This document shows, one piece after another, positions 25,554-37,885 of a stretch of DNA of 64,000 bases. The stretch's first letter is position 1. The number at the start of each line of letters is the position of its first letter. Source of the stretch: Neodontobutis hainanensis (Eukaryota > Chordata > Actinopteri > Gobiiformes > Odontobutidae); the NCBI GenBank assembly GCA_024349245.1, contig JALDNG010000776.1, positions 23,903 through 87,902 of the forward strand, in the 5' to 3' direction. Under the pieces are notes generated by a model that saw nothing but the letters and a program-made list of their open reading frames with translations, was not told the origin of the DNA and ran no database searches. Made by a program: the position numbers and the translations under genes.

Positions 25554-27036
25554 TCATTGTAAAAAAGGGAATTTTTCAATTAAATATTTAAATGCATGTT
25601 CTAATATCTTCCTGTCATTGAGAGTCGATGTGATGATATATTTTAAAAACTCACTTTTTTGATGAATGTGTTTCACTGAATTAAAGAACTGATCAATTTC
25701 AATGAAAGCCTTCTTAAGTCTTTGGAAAACAATTATTGCAGCAAAACGCTCATTTCTCTGTGATATTCCATGGGTGGATTCAGTAACTCACCAAGTTTAT
25801 TGCGATTTAAACTCTTCAGGTACTTAAATTCCTCAAAGTTTGCAGTTATTATTCTGATATACTTTAGATTATCTCCCGACCACCAGTCACTCAAACTAAA
25901 CTCAACGCTACAAAAATCATCAAGGTCCAAATTTTGCAAGAGCGCCAGCTTCGAATTCTTTAACCTATCAGTGAGACTAAATTTGATCTCCAAATCGACT
26001 GTTTCAAATAAAATATGACGGTTAATAGTAATGCGATGTCCAATCCTTTGACTCGAGGTGGTAAAATTTAAAGTATTTATAAAAATTTCATCGTTTGATA
26101 GCAAAAACTTGTTTGTATACCCAATGGTTGATTTAGATTTTTCTACATAGCGTGGAGGCACTGCGTAGGGATCTTGTCTGCATAGGTCCACGATAGGCAC
26201 CATATACGCTAAACCTCCATCTAGTGCAACAGAACGGGATACCACTGTGCCAATTGCCCACCTAAATTTTATTTTCATCAAAACATGTAATCTTTGAAAG
26301 AAAATTTATCGTGAATTTCCGTTGATGTTGCAAATTCTTTAAAACTTGGAGTACGAGAGCGCTTTTTGATTCTGAACAAAGCGATGTGAATTTTCACATA
26401 CGTACATACAGATAGAAACCACACCTCGAAAATATATTCTGATCTTGGATGGCTAAGTAGAACATGAAAATCTTCTTTAGTCGTGTCAAATAGAGTATTT
26501 GTAGTCTTTGGCAAGGCTGAGATATACTTACAGAAATATGATTTTTCAAACAAGTAAAATTCGGACAGTAAAATAAATGCAAGACGAAACGTATCCATAT
26601 CTTTTCCCCAAATAGTTTTAAAAACCTTTGTATATTCTTTTTTATGTTTGTATTTATCGACGCAAATTATTTCACTGAACGGAATCTCTTATTATCATCA
26701 GAGTTACTTCAATAAAAGGCCCAGGGTCAATGTCGAACTTAGCCAGTATCTTTAAACCTTGCTCATGGTCCTGGTACAATTTTAATTTCAGAGGTCCGAA
26801 TCTGCTTTCAAAATCTTCTATTAAATGTTGGAACTACAATGATTAAAATATAATACTCGGTGTGAGCTATTTTTATCGTCAAGGTGATCATTTACCAAAT
26901 TCTTATCAAGTACATCATCATCAAGGATATCAAATATTTCGTTCACAAACGATAAAATTTTCCCATTGTTATTGTTTGAATTATGTTGTGCAAGTTTATT
27001 CTGCAAAATTATCAATTTATCTAGAATGTCACCCAT
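25554..27036 (-). pseudogene. SETD3-like SET/RSB-domain gene, copy 1, with frameshift
   Basis: Same architecture as copies 2 and 3. Exons are 26857-27036, 26708-26833, 26285-26685 and 25554-26261; introns are 26834-26856 (23 nt), 26686-26707 (22) and 26262-26284 (23), all GT-AG. The protein aligns through split SET domain and Rubisco-LSMT substrate-binding domain with DYMWAIG...SRS, PIVDLC and DWWSGDNL. Near 25781-25783 one base is missing compared with the other two copies (after the codons for GELL). The frame then shifts and stops at 25733, giving 411 aa. The downstream sequence stays well conserved in the original frame to YLIEKFPFLQ-stop, so the deletion is recent, or is a sequencing error. 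With the base present the frame would be 471 aa. The SET catalytic motifs are absent, as in its neighbours. Confidence 0.85.
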
Positions 27037-27411
27037 TAAAATGACGAAAAAAGAAAAAAAAATCCGTGCAGTTATTTTTCAATTGTCATAAAATCTTTTG
27101 CATTAAATTAAAATGTATATTTCAACTTTCGCTTCATTTTTAATCAAATGAGTGAAAAGTAAAACATGGACCTGCGCACTTTTTTAAGAAGCGATAAAAA
27201 TCTGAAATATCTCAAATGTTAAAATTTTTATTGGAATATTTGTAAAAAATACTTATTAAGTTTATTCTAAAATTTGAAATACCTGGCATTTTCACGCTCC
27301 TTATTATGAATATTTATATGAATGAACCTTCAAACATTCTGAAGTTAATCAGACTTCGAAAAAATAAACATATTCAAAACAAACAAGAAAAATCGAAAAT
27401 TTTTGTTATTG

Positions 27412-27424
27412 TTTGGCGCGAAAA
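27412..27424. promoter_or_regulatory. E2F-like palindromic site upstream of SETD3-like copy 1
   Basis: TTTGGCGCGAAAA, matching the E2F/DP consensus TTTSSCGC in both directions. It is 376 bp upstream of the copy 1 start codon. Equivalent sites precede copies 2 and 3 at almost the same distance. Binding by E2F is inferred from the sequence alone. Confidence 0.5.
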
Positions 27425-27699
27425 TACACCGAAGAATTACATTTTCTTAAGCGAAAAATCAAAAGCACGTTTTTAAATTATATTCTGAATAGTATGAATT
27501 AAAATGTAAATTTTAATGGGCAAATTCACATTTTAACCGTTTTTATTATAAGTGTAAATTTAAATGAGACATTTTTTATTTCTTCTGATTTTCTTATTCC
27601 ATGATAAAAAGTAACACTGAATAAAGATGCGAAAAATAAATTTTTCAGTGAAATAGGAGAATTTTTCACATTCATCATCAAACACTTCTAAATTCAATG

Positions 27700-30600
27700 A
27701 AATATAAAATGTTAAATCCGTTGAATATCACGCTCATGACAGCCAGAGCATATATAATAGTGGTTGAATCCTGAAAGATGTAAAAATCTTAGTTTACTTA
27801 TTTCATCAAATAAATATTTTTTGTAACACATCGACAGCTATTGAATTTAAAAATCCATAAATGAAGACTAATAACTTGTGAGTGCATTAAACCTTCGTGT
27901 TTAAATTAGAAGTAATTAAATTGTAAAAACCAGAACAAATTTGTTTAAAAAAATTATTATCAATTATAATTCGATTTTTTATGTAAATTATTCAGTTTTA
28001 TAAATCAAATTGATGCATGGTGTAGAATCAGCCAATATTAACCTGTTTGCAACTTTTTAATGCACATTATTCGCCAACCCGACAAAACCGCCGAAGGAAA
28101 ATGGCAGACAAATACTTAAATCGAATTTTCGAAAATGAGCACAAACAAAGATCTCTCTGAATTAATAAAACAAATAAATAGTCCCCAATACACGAAAAAA
28201 CGTTCATGAAAATATTGGCTACCTGCTGCTCCTTAGTGATTTTATTAACTTGTCAAAACAATAATATTTCATATTCTTGGTAGAATTCGTGAATTATTAA
28301 AAAATTTAAAGTTAATTATAGGAAAACAACAAATTACTTTTTATGACTTTTGATTTAACATGATAGTCTAACCCAAAAGGTATCTTTACTTTAATTTTTA
28401 ACAATAGGATAAAAGACAAGATGAAACAAGTAGTCACCTAATGCACACGAACTTGAGATTGTGAAGAACTAAAGCGAAACTCAACGTGACTTTAAGGAAA
28501 CTCTTCAAACTGTTAAGAAAATCTGAATCAGATTATTGTGAAAAATAGGCTATAACTTTTGATAAAAGTACGAAAACTCCATTTAAGCGTTGTAGGAACA
28601 CCATATTTTAGTCTGATTGAAGAAGACGAAGACTGAAATAAACAAAAATACGCGACATATTTTGCCTCATATTTCTCGGTTAAATTTAACAAAATATTAT
28701 TCAGACTCATTGCTACACTTTCGAGAAGAATGATCTTCAAAATATTTTATGCAGTATTTTCAGATTTATCATTTAGCTTATTTAATCATTTTTGTTTATC
28801 GAGATTTTTATCAAGGTGATTTAAACTCAGCGACACTATTTAATGCACATTTGACGATTCTTTAGTGTGTTTACTTTACCATTTCATTATCGTCCGAATA
28901 AATAGGATTTGGTGTGGGTAGCGCTATCAAAAATATTGATTTAGAGATGGTTTCTGTTGTTGCAGAAATCACTTTTTGTTACCATGGCGCACATCAGCAA
29001 TTTGTTCTCCTCATTCACTGTTAAATCAACTTTTTTGAAATTTTGTTAAGTGTTTTAAAAAAATGTAGATTGAATATAGTTAAACATAATCTTTGGTTGA
29101 AAGCAAAGTGTAATTTTTTATGAATATAAAATGGAAGTAGTGCTCAATCTTTAAACGATAAAAGAGAAATTTTCTTCATTGATAATCAAAAACCTCTTAC
29201 GGGTTTTGACTGCATTCGTTTGAATATCGATATATATGCTAGCGAATATTCTAATTTCTATGTTGAAAGAACAATTATACAGTTTGGCTTCTCGCACGAA
29301 GCAATTTTCAGTTCAAAGATGCACAATATTCCAAGGAATCTTTTCAAGAGAGATTCTGCCAGACAAAATCATTTTTCAAATTAAATAGGTTTTCTCAGAG
29401 AATCTGCCTAAAACTCCATAAAAATATTGACTATTCGTTTTGTGTCGGTTACGCCGAAAAAGTATCTCTGAAATAAATCTGGTAAAGATATCCTATTTTC
29501 TTGTTTTTTAGTTTAAAATTTTAAAAGATGAGAATAAACTGCAGAAAATTATCTGAAATTTGTTTATTTGACTTGATCAAATATTCTAAATTTTTCAACA
29601 TTACGCGATGAATTGGTAATAATCTCGTCGCAGGTTCAAATTTATTTTGATTGGTTTGTTGAGAATTTAACAAAAAAACTAAACCAAAACCAGTCCATAC
29701 GAAATCAAAAATCTAAAACGGAAACTATGGTAAAGTGGATAAAACATTCACGAGCACATAAATCTATGAATTTTCAGTGTGATTGTTTTGAGTTTTATCA
29801 TCGATATCCATTTATTCTTTATAAATGCTAAACGTCTGAATATAAGAGCATTTCCTAAAGGAATAAACTCTACATTAGGCTTTATTGAGAATTCATTTTA
29901 GAATTGAGCAGAACGGCTTTTTGACCCTCGAAATATATGTTGATCCACAAACGCGTGAAAAAATAGATGGATGGAGTTTTTAGAGAACGTGGGCAAAAAT
30001 ACATTGTTCAAATACTTCATTTCAGGAGCTCACAAGATGAATATTTTTTAAGAATTTCCAATTTAAAATTGATATTTTTCTCGATTCATCGAAATTTCAC
30101 AAACGTCATTTTAAGCGGCTGTATTTTCCACTTACCAAGAAAGGAAAGATAACTTAATCAGTTCCTCCTCGAACTTTTCTCAAAATTAACTAAACCCTGG
30201 TATTAATTCTGATATTGGTCTTTCGTCGTACACCAATTTTTTGGAAGATCTTAGAAGCATCCATTCATACGTAACTCAGTACCATCTGACATAGGTTGAA
30301 TTCCTCAAACAATTATTATGACAAAAGTAGATTTTTCAAACATTTCTCAGCCTATAATTCTTCCACTGGAACTTTCACCTTAGAAAATTTCTTTTTAATT
30401 ATCCACTGTGGCTGTTCATGTCAAGTTAGTAGTTTTCGAAGTTTAACGATTGACAACGAAAATTTAAGTCTAAAATTTTTTAACAATAGGTAATATTAGT
30501 CTGATTATTTCTCTTGAAATGTATTTTTAAGCTACTTTGAGCTGTTTTTGATTCAATGAATCAACATTGTAACTCACCTAAGTGATACATTTAATGAATT
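27700..30600. repeat. Segmental duplication, upstream flank of copy 1
   Basis: This AT-rich flank matches the flank of copy 2 (33180-33318 plus 34699-37400) in order and orientation. The best-conserved part is around 28000-28200, where a block containing CGCCAACCCGACAAAACCGCC is nearly identical to 34890-35100. Many small indels elsewhere and the lack of a shared open frame suggest non-coding sequence. With the genes, it shows that a unit of about 5-6 kb was duplicated. The 27037-27700 and 30600-31071 edges hold no gene that I can see. Confidence 0.7.
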
Positions 30601-31071
30601 ATCCATTTTGAAATTTACTTGTTTGGTTGTTATTCTTTTTTCAAGCTCATAATTCTTTTGCTTGCATCTTTCAACAAATTTAGGTAATAATTCAGAACAA
30701 TAAAAAAACGTTAGATCCTGAATTAGGCCGCGCAAGGAAAAAAGAGCAGAATCTTAAAAAGATAATCACAAATCATAAATCTCAGAATCTTCACACAACA
30801 AAATAAGAAAACTGTTTATGTTGTGGAAATTTTCATTGATTTATCAAATAATGCAAATTATCAAGAATTTTCGTTCTTAAGTGACTATTTATTAAAAAAT
30901 AAGTAAATTACCCAAGAATTTTAATTATTTCGACATCCAAAAACTTACAAAGTATCACATGTTTTTTACACAATTAGTTTATTGGATTGAATATTTCAAC
31001 GATTAATAATTTCAAAATAAGTTTGTCATTAGAATTAACTAAGATACATTGATTGAATTATAAAAATAAAT

Positions 31072-32552
31072 TCATTTCAAAAATGGGAATTTCTCCATTA
31101 AATATTCATACGCATGTTCTAAAATCTCCTTGTCAGAAAGATCCATTTTGATGATATATTTTACAAACTCGCTGGTATGATGAATATTGTTAACTGAATT
31201 TACCAACTTATCAATTTCCATCATGGCCGTCTTCAGTCTTTGAAATACAACTATCGCAGCAAACTTCTCATTTCGTGGTGATATTCCGTTTGCTGATTCA
31301 AGCAATATCTCAAGATTCGTTCGACTTAAACAATTTAGGTGTTTGATTTCTTCAAGGTTTGTTGTGATAATTCTGATGTTCTTTAAATTATCTCCCGACC
31401 ACCAATCATCCAAACTAAATTTAATGGTACAATGGTCATCAAGATCCAAGCGTTTCAAAAGCATCAATTTCAAATTTTTTAACCTATCAGAAGGGCTAAA
31501 CGGGAAATCCAAATCGACTGTTTCAAATCTATCTTGATAAATCATTGTAATGCGGCGAAGGATCCTGTCAATCCCTGTTTTAAGATTAAAATTATTTATT
31601 AAAATTTCATCATTTGAGAGTAAGAATTTGTTCGTGTACCCGACCATGTTTTTGGAGATATCGGTGTACCTTGGAGTAGCTGCATCAAAGCCCAGGCCGC
31701 AAAGGTCGAGAACTGGCACCAAACACTCTCGACCACTTTCTATACACTGAGAACGGGACATGACAATACCGAGAGCCCACCTGAAATTAACTTGGTAAAA
31801 AACATGTAGTCTTTGAACGAAAATTTATCGTGAATTCCAGTTGAATTGAAGAATTTTTTAACATGCGATTTTGTGAGCGATTTCATTTTGAATAATGTCA
31901 GGTGAATTTTTACGTAAGTATACACAGATAAAAACCACGTTGTGAATATGATGTTAAACTGTTTGTGTTTAAAAAGAACAACAAAATCTTCTTTGGTAAT
32001 GTCAAACAGCGTGTTTGTGGTTGTGGGAAGGGCCGAAATATAGTTCCAGAAGTAGGATTTTTCAAACATGTAAAATTCAGAAAGTAAAATAAAAGCAAGA
32101 TGAAACAGATCTGTTTGGTCTTCCTGAATATTTCTAAAAATAGCTTTGTATTCGTATTTATGTTTATATTTATCAACACAAATTATTTCACTGAATGGAA
32201 TCTCGTATTATCGTACAAGTTACTTCAGCGAATGGTCCAGGTTCGATGTCGTGTTTAGCCAATAGCTTTAAACGTCGCTCATGATCCTGGGATAATTTGA
32301 ACTTCTGAGGTCCGAATCTGGTTTCAAAATCATCTATGTATCTTTGTAACTGCAATTATCAAAATATCATACTCGGTTGTATCTATTTCCATCGTCTAGG
32401 TGATTTTTTATTAAATTTTTGTCCAATGCAGCATCACCAAGTATTGCAAATATTTCATACATAAATGACAGCTTGTTCTCATTGTTACTTCTTAAACTAT
32501 ACTTCATACATTTATTTTTTAAAATAGTCAATTTATCTGGAACGTCACCCAT
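31072..32552 (-). CDS. SETD3-like protein, probable pseudo-methyltransferase, copy 2
   Basis: Intact 470-aa protein. Exons: 32373-32552, 32224-32349, 31804-32201, 31072-31780; introns of 23, 22 and 23 nt (32350-32372, 32202-32223, 31781-31803). It follows SETD3, the actin-histidine methyltransferase: an N-terminal helical leader; the first SET part (about 61-110, KLLAKHDIEPG); an inserted helical domain (LAFILLSEFY, FKDYMWALGIVMSRS); the second SET part (PVLDLC, NKFLLSNDEILIN); then the Rubisco-LSMT substrate-binding domain (from about 310: DRLKNLKLMLL to KEILEHAYEYL). Where SETD3 has DMCNH and IFYG-x-RSN, this protein has LDLCG and ILINNFN, and the SAM-binding GxG is missing (ERRLKLL), so methyl transfer is unlikely. 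A binding or scaffolding role is inferred. The start matches in all three copies (MGD/MSD). Confidence 0.87.
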
Positions 32553-32923
32553 TAAAATTATGATAGAGCAAGCGTAATTTTCGTGGGGCTTTTGTTCAAT
32601 TTAAACGAAATCGTTCAGTGTATTTTCAAATAAATGTTTCAAAAAAGTTGAAATTTTTAATTTATGCGTTTTAAATGAAACAAAAATAAAAACCCGTGCG
32701 CAAGATTCAAGAAGTATGGCAATAAACTAAAATATCTCGTGAATTGAAATGGTTAAAATTTCAAATATAATATTAATGAAGAATATTTTTCAGGTTATAT
32801 TACTTGCTTCTTAAATTTTAACATTCAGGGCTTTTATTGTCTTCATTTTGAACATTCCAATCCAATAATCCTTAAAATGTTGACTTTTATTATTTGAAGG
32901 AGATTATAAATGTGATTTTTGTC

Positions 32924-32936
32924 TTTGGCGCGAAAA
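32924..32936. promoter_or_regulatory. E2F-like palindromic site upstream of SETD3-like copy 2
   Basis: TTTGGCGCGAAAA, identical to the copy 1 site although the surrounding sequence has diverged. It is 372 bp upstream of the copy 2 start. Confidence 0.5.
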
Positions 32937-33318
32937 TAAACAAACGGATTTCGCGCTCAAAAATAACACCAAAAATCGAAAAAAGACTTAATTTTTATCA
33001 AATAAATCATAGATTTTAACAATTGTTCTCAAATGAAACTGAGTAAATTATTTGAAATTTCAACTTATCGCTGGTTTTCGTAAGTTATTCTCTATGAAGA
33101 ACAGTAATTTTTGGATAAAGAAGAGAGTAAAAGATTTTTCAGACAAAATTGGAAAATATTTTGGCATTTCTCGTGAAACACAATAAAATTCAAAAAATAT
33201 CATATTTTAAGTCAAATTCATTCAAACTCACCCCTTATGACACTGAGGGCTATATGGATGATTGAATCCATAACGATGTAAAAACTCGCTTTGATTATTT
33301 CATCAAAGAATGTTAATA

Positions 33319-33347
33319 TCGGTGTTTTCGATCAACATAATAAATTT
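33319..33347. repeat. Left terminal inverted repeat
   Basis: Starts TCGGTGTTTTCGATCAAC and continues into an AT-rich stretch that pairs with the right end. Confidence 0.6.
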
Positions 33348-33659
33348 TGAAATTTACTTCAATCCATGGAAATAAAGTTGATAATTTTTTCGATCATTTT
33401 AAAATAACATTGCAAAAAAATAACTAATTTATCGTAGCAAATTTCTTCGTGCATTTAACTTTATAACCAAACATCTAATATAAAAGACTCGCAATTTTCA
33501 GAAGTAAATTATCTAAATTTTCCTTAAATTAGTTCCCGCGAGTGAGGTTCGTGAACCTCACCACTGCTAACAACCATATTTTACCAAACTGAAAAAAAGT
33601 TTGTAATTAGATCAAAAAAGGTGGAATAGGCGGAAAGAAACTTAAAATTTTTTGAGCTC

Positions 33660-34176
33660 TTTACGGGTTCTCTACCAATCATCTTTTGTTTGAATTCGTG
33701 AATTGTCCATGATAAAAATGGGAGAAATAATTCCGTTTGTGACACAAACCGCCTTTAGGTTTCTGATAGCTATTTTTGGACTCTTCGTGGTTAACAGATC
33801 CCTCTTGAATTTTTGGATGAAGCATCCCATATAGATTCATAGCTGCCACTATAGCAATATTTCAACTTCTACAGGCTGGAACAGTCACAAAATCTGATTT
33901 TCCGCTTTTACTTCTACTCCTGAGGGGTCTACTGACCACCTTTAAACCAATTTCCTCGAGAAAAACGAATTTAAGATGGTCTTTTTGAGTTTCCATATCC
34001 CGATGAGCCAAAGCATATGCTCCGCTAGCCACTATTGTTGTGTTTATATTTCGTCGCTCAAGTAACAAATTTATTTTTTTCAAAGTATGGTTAATATGAA
34101 GCCACGATCTGTTAATTGTACAAAGGGATAATTTTACCCAAATATTTTTCACGACACGATAGGAATGTTCTTCCAA
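33660..34176 (-). pseudogene. Broken DDE transposase (IS630/Tc1-like)
   Basis: The longest frame (33862-34176) has the block before and around the first catalytic acid, FVFLEEIGLKV, with SRPLRSRSKSG and VTVPACRS after it. An in-frame TGA follows, then the same frame continues NIAIVAAMNLYG, as in this family. Further on, in another frame, comes FIMDNSRI, the second catalytic aspartate block. At least one premature stop and one frameshift disable it. The first motif is E where active members usually have D. Confidence 0.65.
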
Positions 34177-34668
34177 GGCTACAGCACATTATTGATCAAA
34201 ATGATGGAGGAACTCCTCGTTTTTAGGAGGCCTATCCCCACAAGTCTCTGATGTAAATATGTACTCCGTTTTCAATAATTTCCAATGACGGTGTTGAATA
34301 TCTGGCAGTTCCTACCAAACGTCAACCTATAGTAGACACTAAATGACCTTCTTATGGCTTGGCTATTTTTCTTTCCCATTCTTCGATTTAAATATTTTTG
34401 TTATTTAATCTTATAGTGTGTGGCAGGGTTCTACAAGACACTACGATTTACTCGCATGCGCAGGATTAATTTCTTGCGTCTATCAATTTCACCTGACATG
34501 GATTCTGCGTTGTCTTCAATTTTACTTTTTAAGCCTTTCACAATAAATGATAAAAAAATAACCGATCATTTATAAGATGATCTAATAAGTTAAAATAGAA
34601 TTGAAACTTCAAAAATTTACTGATTTAGAAAAATAAAAAGTGAAATGCAAAACGCATTTAGTTGACAA

Positions 34669-34698
34669 TAAAAATTATAAAGTTGATCGAAAAACCAT
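34669..34698. repeat. Right terminal inverted repeat
   Basis: Contains GTTGATCGAAAAACCA, the reverse complement of the left end with a few mismatches, followed by TATA. Confidence 0.6.
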
Positions 34699-37400
34699 AT
34701 ATAGTATAACACGTTAACAGCTATTGAATTTAAAAATACACCAATGAAGACTAATGACTTGTTAGTACGTTAAACCTTCGTGTTTAATTTCGAAGCAATT
34801 AAATTGTAAAAACAGAACAAATTAAAAAAAATTATAATCAATTATAACTCGAATTTTTTATGTAAATTATACAGTTTCATAAATCAAATTGATGCATGGT
34901 GTAGAATCAGTCCATGATAACCTGTTTGTAACTTTTTAATGCACATTATTCGCCAACCCGACAAAACCGCCGAGGGAAAATGGCAGAGATAAATACTTAA
35001 ATCGAATTTTCGAAAATGAGCACAAATAAAGATCTCGCTGAATAAATAAAACAAATAAATAGTCCCCAATACACAAAAAACGTTCACGAAAATATTGGCT
35101 ACCTGCTGTTCTAAAGTGATTTTAAAAATAATCAAAAAGATAATATTTCATATTCTTGGTAGAATTCTTGAATTATTACAAAATTGAAATTTAAACAAAA
35201 ATATGATCAGTTATACAAGGGAAAACAACTAATTCCTTAAAAGGGATTTTGATTCAATATGATGGTCTTACTCAAGAGGCATCATCCTAATCTTGACTTT
35301 TAAACCATAAGATGAAGAACAAGCTGCCATAAGTAGTCACCTAATTTACACACACAAGAGATACTGAAAAGAACTAAAGTAAAAACCCACGTGACTATTA
35401 TAGAAGTCTCTTCAAAGTGTAAAGAAAATCCGTGTCAGATTATTGTGAAAAATACGTAATAGTATTTGATAAAAGTATAAAACACCATTTCAGAGTTGTA
35501 GGCGCGCCGTATTGTTATCTGATGGAATATGAAGAAGACTGAGACAAACAACAATACGCTACATATATCGTCTTATATAGCTGTCATGCAAATGAATAAA
35601 ATATTATTCAGACTCGTTGCTACATTTTCGAGAGTAGTGATTTTCAAAATATTTTGTTGAGTAGTTTAGGATTTATCACAAGGATCATTTTTGCCTTGAG
35701 AGCTTTTTATCTCTTCGATTTTTTCCTCTTCTTCCCTTGTTTTCAAAGATAATTGGTTTGAAATTATGAAAATAGCATTTCTAACAAATGTGAAATCAAT
35801 GAAATTCAACAAAATGTTTAGTTCAAAGCCAAATTCAATAATTTTAGTGTAATCTTACAATTTAAATAATCCTTAATCATTGAACGACAAACGCGGGATT
35901 TTCTTCATCGATCATCAAAGCCTCTAACACGCTTTTTACGACATTTCTATGAGTATCTGAAACGCGTCCTCATTAAGATACAAATGGATAAATTGAAAAA
36001 ACAATAACTTTGTTTTGCCCCTCGTTCGAGGATATTTTCTGTTCTAAGATGTAAATTATTCCCAAGGCATCTTTAATAGGGACTCTTTCAGACAAAATCA
36101 TTTCTCAAATAAAATAGGTTTTTCAGACAATCTAAGAATAAAACTCCATAAAAAGATTGGATATTCGTTTTTTGTCGGCAATGTCGGAAAATTATCTAAG
36201 AAATAAATCTGATAGACATACTATTTTCTTCTTGTTTGGTTGGAAATTTTGAAAGAGAAGCAAAAACTGGCGAAAATAATTAAACATTTTTTCTGACATT
36301 TTATCAAATATTCTCAATCCTCAAATAATCCTATCAATTTTTCAAAGAATGAGTCTCAATCGTTTATCTCTTCTCACGTTTAAATTTTTAATGAGTTTGT
36401 TGAAAACATAACTATAAATAGAAGAATGTAGCCAAACTATCATCCATATGAAATCAAACATTTACTTCTGAATCGATGATAAGATGAGTCAAACATTAAT
36501 AAGCGAATAATTGTAGGAATTTTGATTTCCAGAGTCTTATTTTCAATGTGATTGTTAAATGTTTTATCATCTTTATCCATTTATTCGCATTAAGCTGCGA
36601 AACATCTGGATAAGGGCGCATTTCTTAAAGGAACTTACTATACTTCATATTTCCCTGACAGTTTCCTTCTAGTTGAAGCCTATAAGTCTCGGAACCATAT
36701 AATATAGTAAAAATTTTGAAGCAATGCGTTTTCTAATAAACTTGATTAAAAATTTGTTTGAAAATTTTCATTGGAGGAGCTCACTATTTTTATATTTTCA
36801 GAAAATTTTTCATGTGAGAATTGTTATTTTTCAAGAATTTCACAGAAAAATTAATAAAACCTACTCTTCAGTCGTGTTATACTTCACTTATCGAAAAATG
36901 AACGATAAATTGCATCAATAACTCCTTGAAATTATCTAAAAAAATTTAAAAATAGGGTTTAATTATGATATTTGCGCTGTAGTCGTGTTTGGTCGGTCAC
37001 TTTCATGAATGATATTTAAAAAAATGTATTCACGTGTAACTCAATGTTCTCCGACATTCGCTGGGTTAATAGAGTAATTATATTTGCCGACAGTAAAATA
37101 TTCTTTAAAAACTCAGCCTTAACTTCTTGAACTGGAATTTTCAATGGAAACAAAATTTTGTCCTATGTTTCAGAATCGCTCTTCTTTTTCATCAGAGAAT
37201 GTGATTGTTAGTGTCAATTAAAAATTTTCTTGAATTTGTACCATTTTAAAAAGATTTAGTGCATGTTCTTGAAAAAAACTGATGAGATTAGTTCTTGAAA
37301 AAAACTGATGAGATTAGTTTTTGATTTCTCTTGAAATCCCTTGTTAAGTTAATTTATCGATTGCTGAGAGGTTTTATCAAGGTAAAAAACTGAAGCAATG
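34699..37400. repeat. Segmental duplication, upstream flank of copy 2
   Basis: Resumes homology with 27800-30600 immediately after the transposon (CAGCTATTGAATTTAAAAATA in both, at 34722 and 27835). It contains the strongly conserved block at 34890-35100. A minus-strand ORF at 34884-35135 lies in that block but is not preserved as a frame in the other copy, so I treat it as non-coding. A membrane-like ORF at 37528-37809 (-) has hydrophobic runs (IIVFLVWDLLLMLFVF) but no family match. Confidence 0.65.
37265..37316. repeat. 26-bp tandem duplication
   Basis: Two perfect adjacent copies of a 26-bp unit beginning GTTCTTGAAAAAAACTGATG. Probably a recent slippage event in non-coding sequence. Confidence 0.9.
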
Positions 37401-37885
37401 AATCGATATTTCAGGTAAAATAGTGATACTTTTCAATTAATTTGGAACTTTTGGAGAGAGAATTGTCTTGTAGTAATTCTTTTTCAGGTTCATCATTCTT
37501 CATGTTTGTACCTTTATAAAAATTAATTCATAAAAGTTTAGTTATATTTAAGATGATAATAAAACCATAAAAAGATGCTTTATTCTGAATTACACTTAAA
37601 CAAGTAAAAACGAATAGCATTAAAAGTAAATCCCACACAAGAAATACTATAATTCTGACACTACTAAAGAACAAATGCGGTGTTAATTTGGAATTTCTCA
37701 CACTAATTATCGCAAATTTATAATTTTCGAATTCATGTTTATTCAAAAGCATAAGTAACTTTAAGAGTATTTTTAATTCTCTCGAAACCCACGAACATGT
37801 AGCGCGCAATCAGTTTCATCACACTTAATTTAAATAATATTTAACAAGTAATGTAAAAATAGATAAACTCGTAAAATATTAAAAT

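Larger units (their letters stand above)
33319..34698 (-). mobile_element. Tc1/mariner-IS630-type DNA transposon, degenerate
   Basis: About 1.38 kb bounded by imperfect terminal inverted repeats of roughly 28 bp, both containing TTTTCGATCAAC reading inward. TA dinucleotides flank both ends, the target preferred by this superfamily. The block is absent from the corresponding position in the copy 1 unit (near 27800), so it is an insertion after, or specific to, this duplicate. It carries a broken transposase on the minus strand. The sequence between 34180 and 34660 holds no open frame that I can follow. Confidence 0.65.

Noticed and set aside
25770..26018. Plus-strand ORFs over the SETD3-like genes (also 31343-31537, 31550-31750, 38064-38312)
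   Set aside because: Antisense shadows of the conserved minus-strand exons; they recur in the copies only because the genes are homologous.
37265..37316. CRISPR-like or satellite array
   Set aside because: Only two adjacent copies without spacers; a simple tandem duplication.
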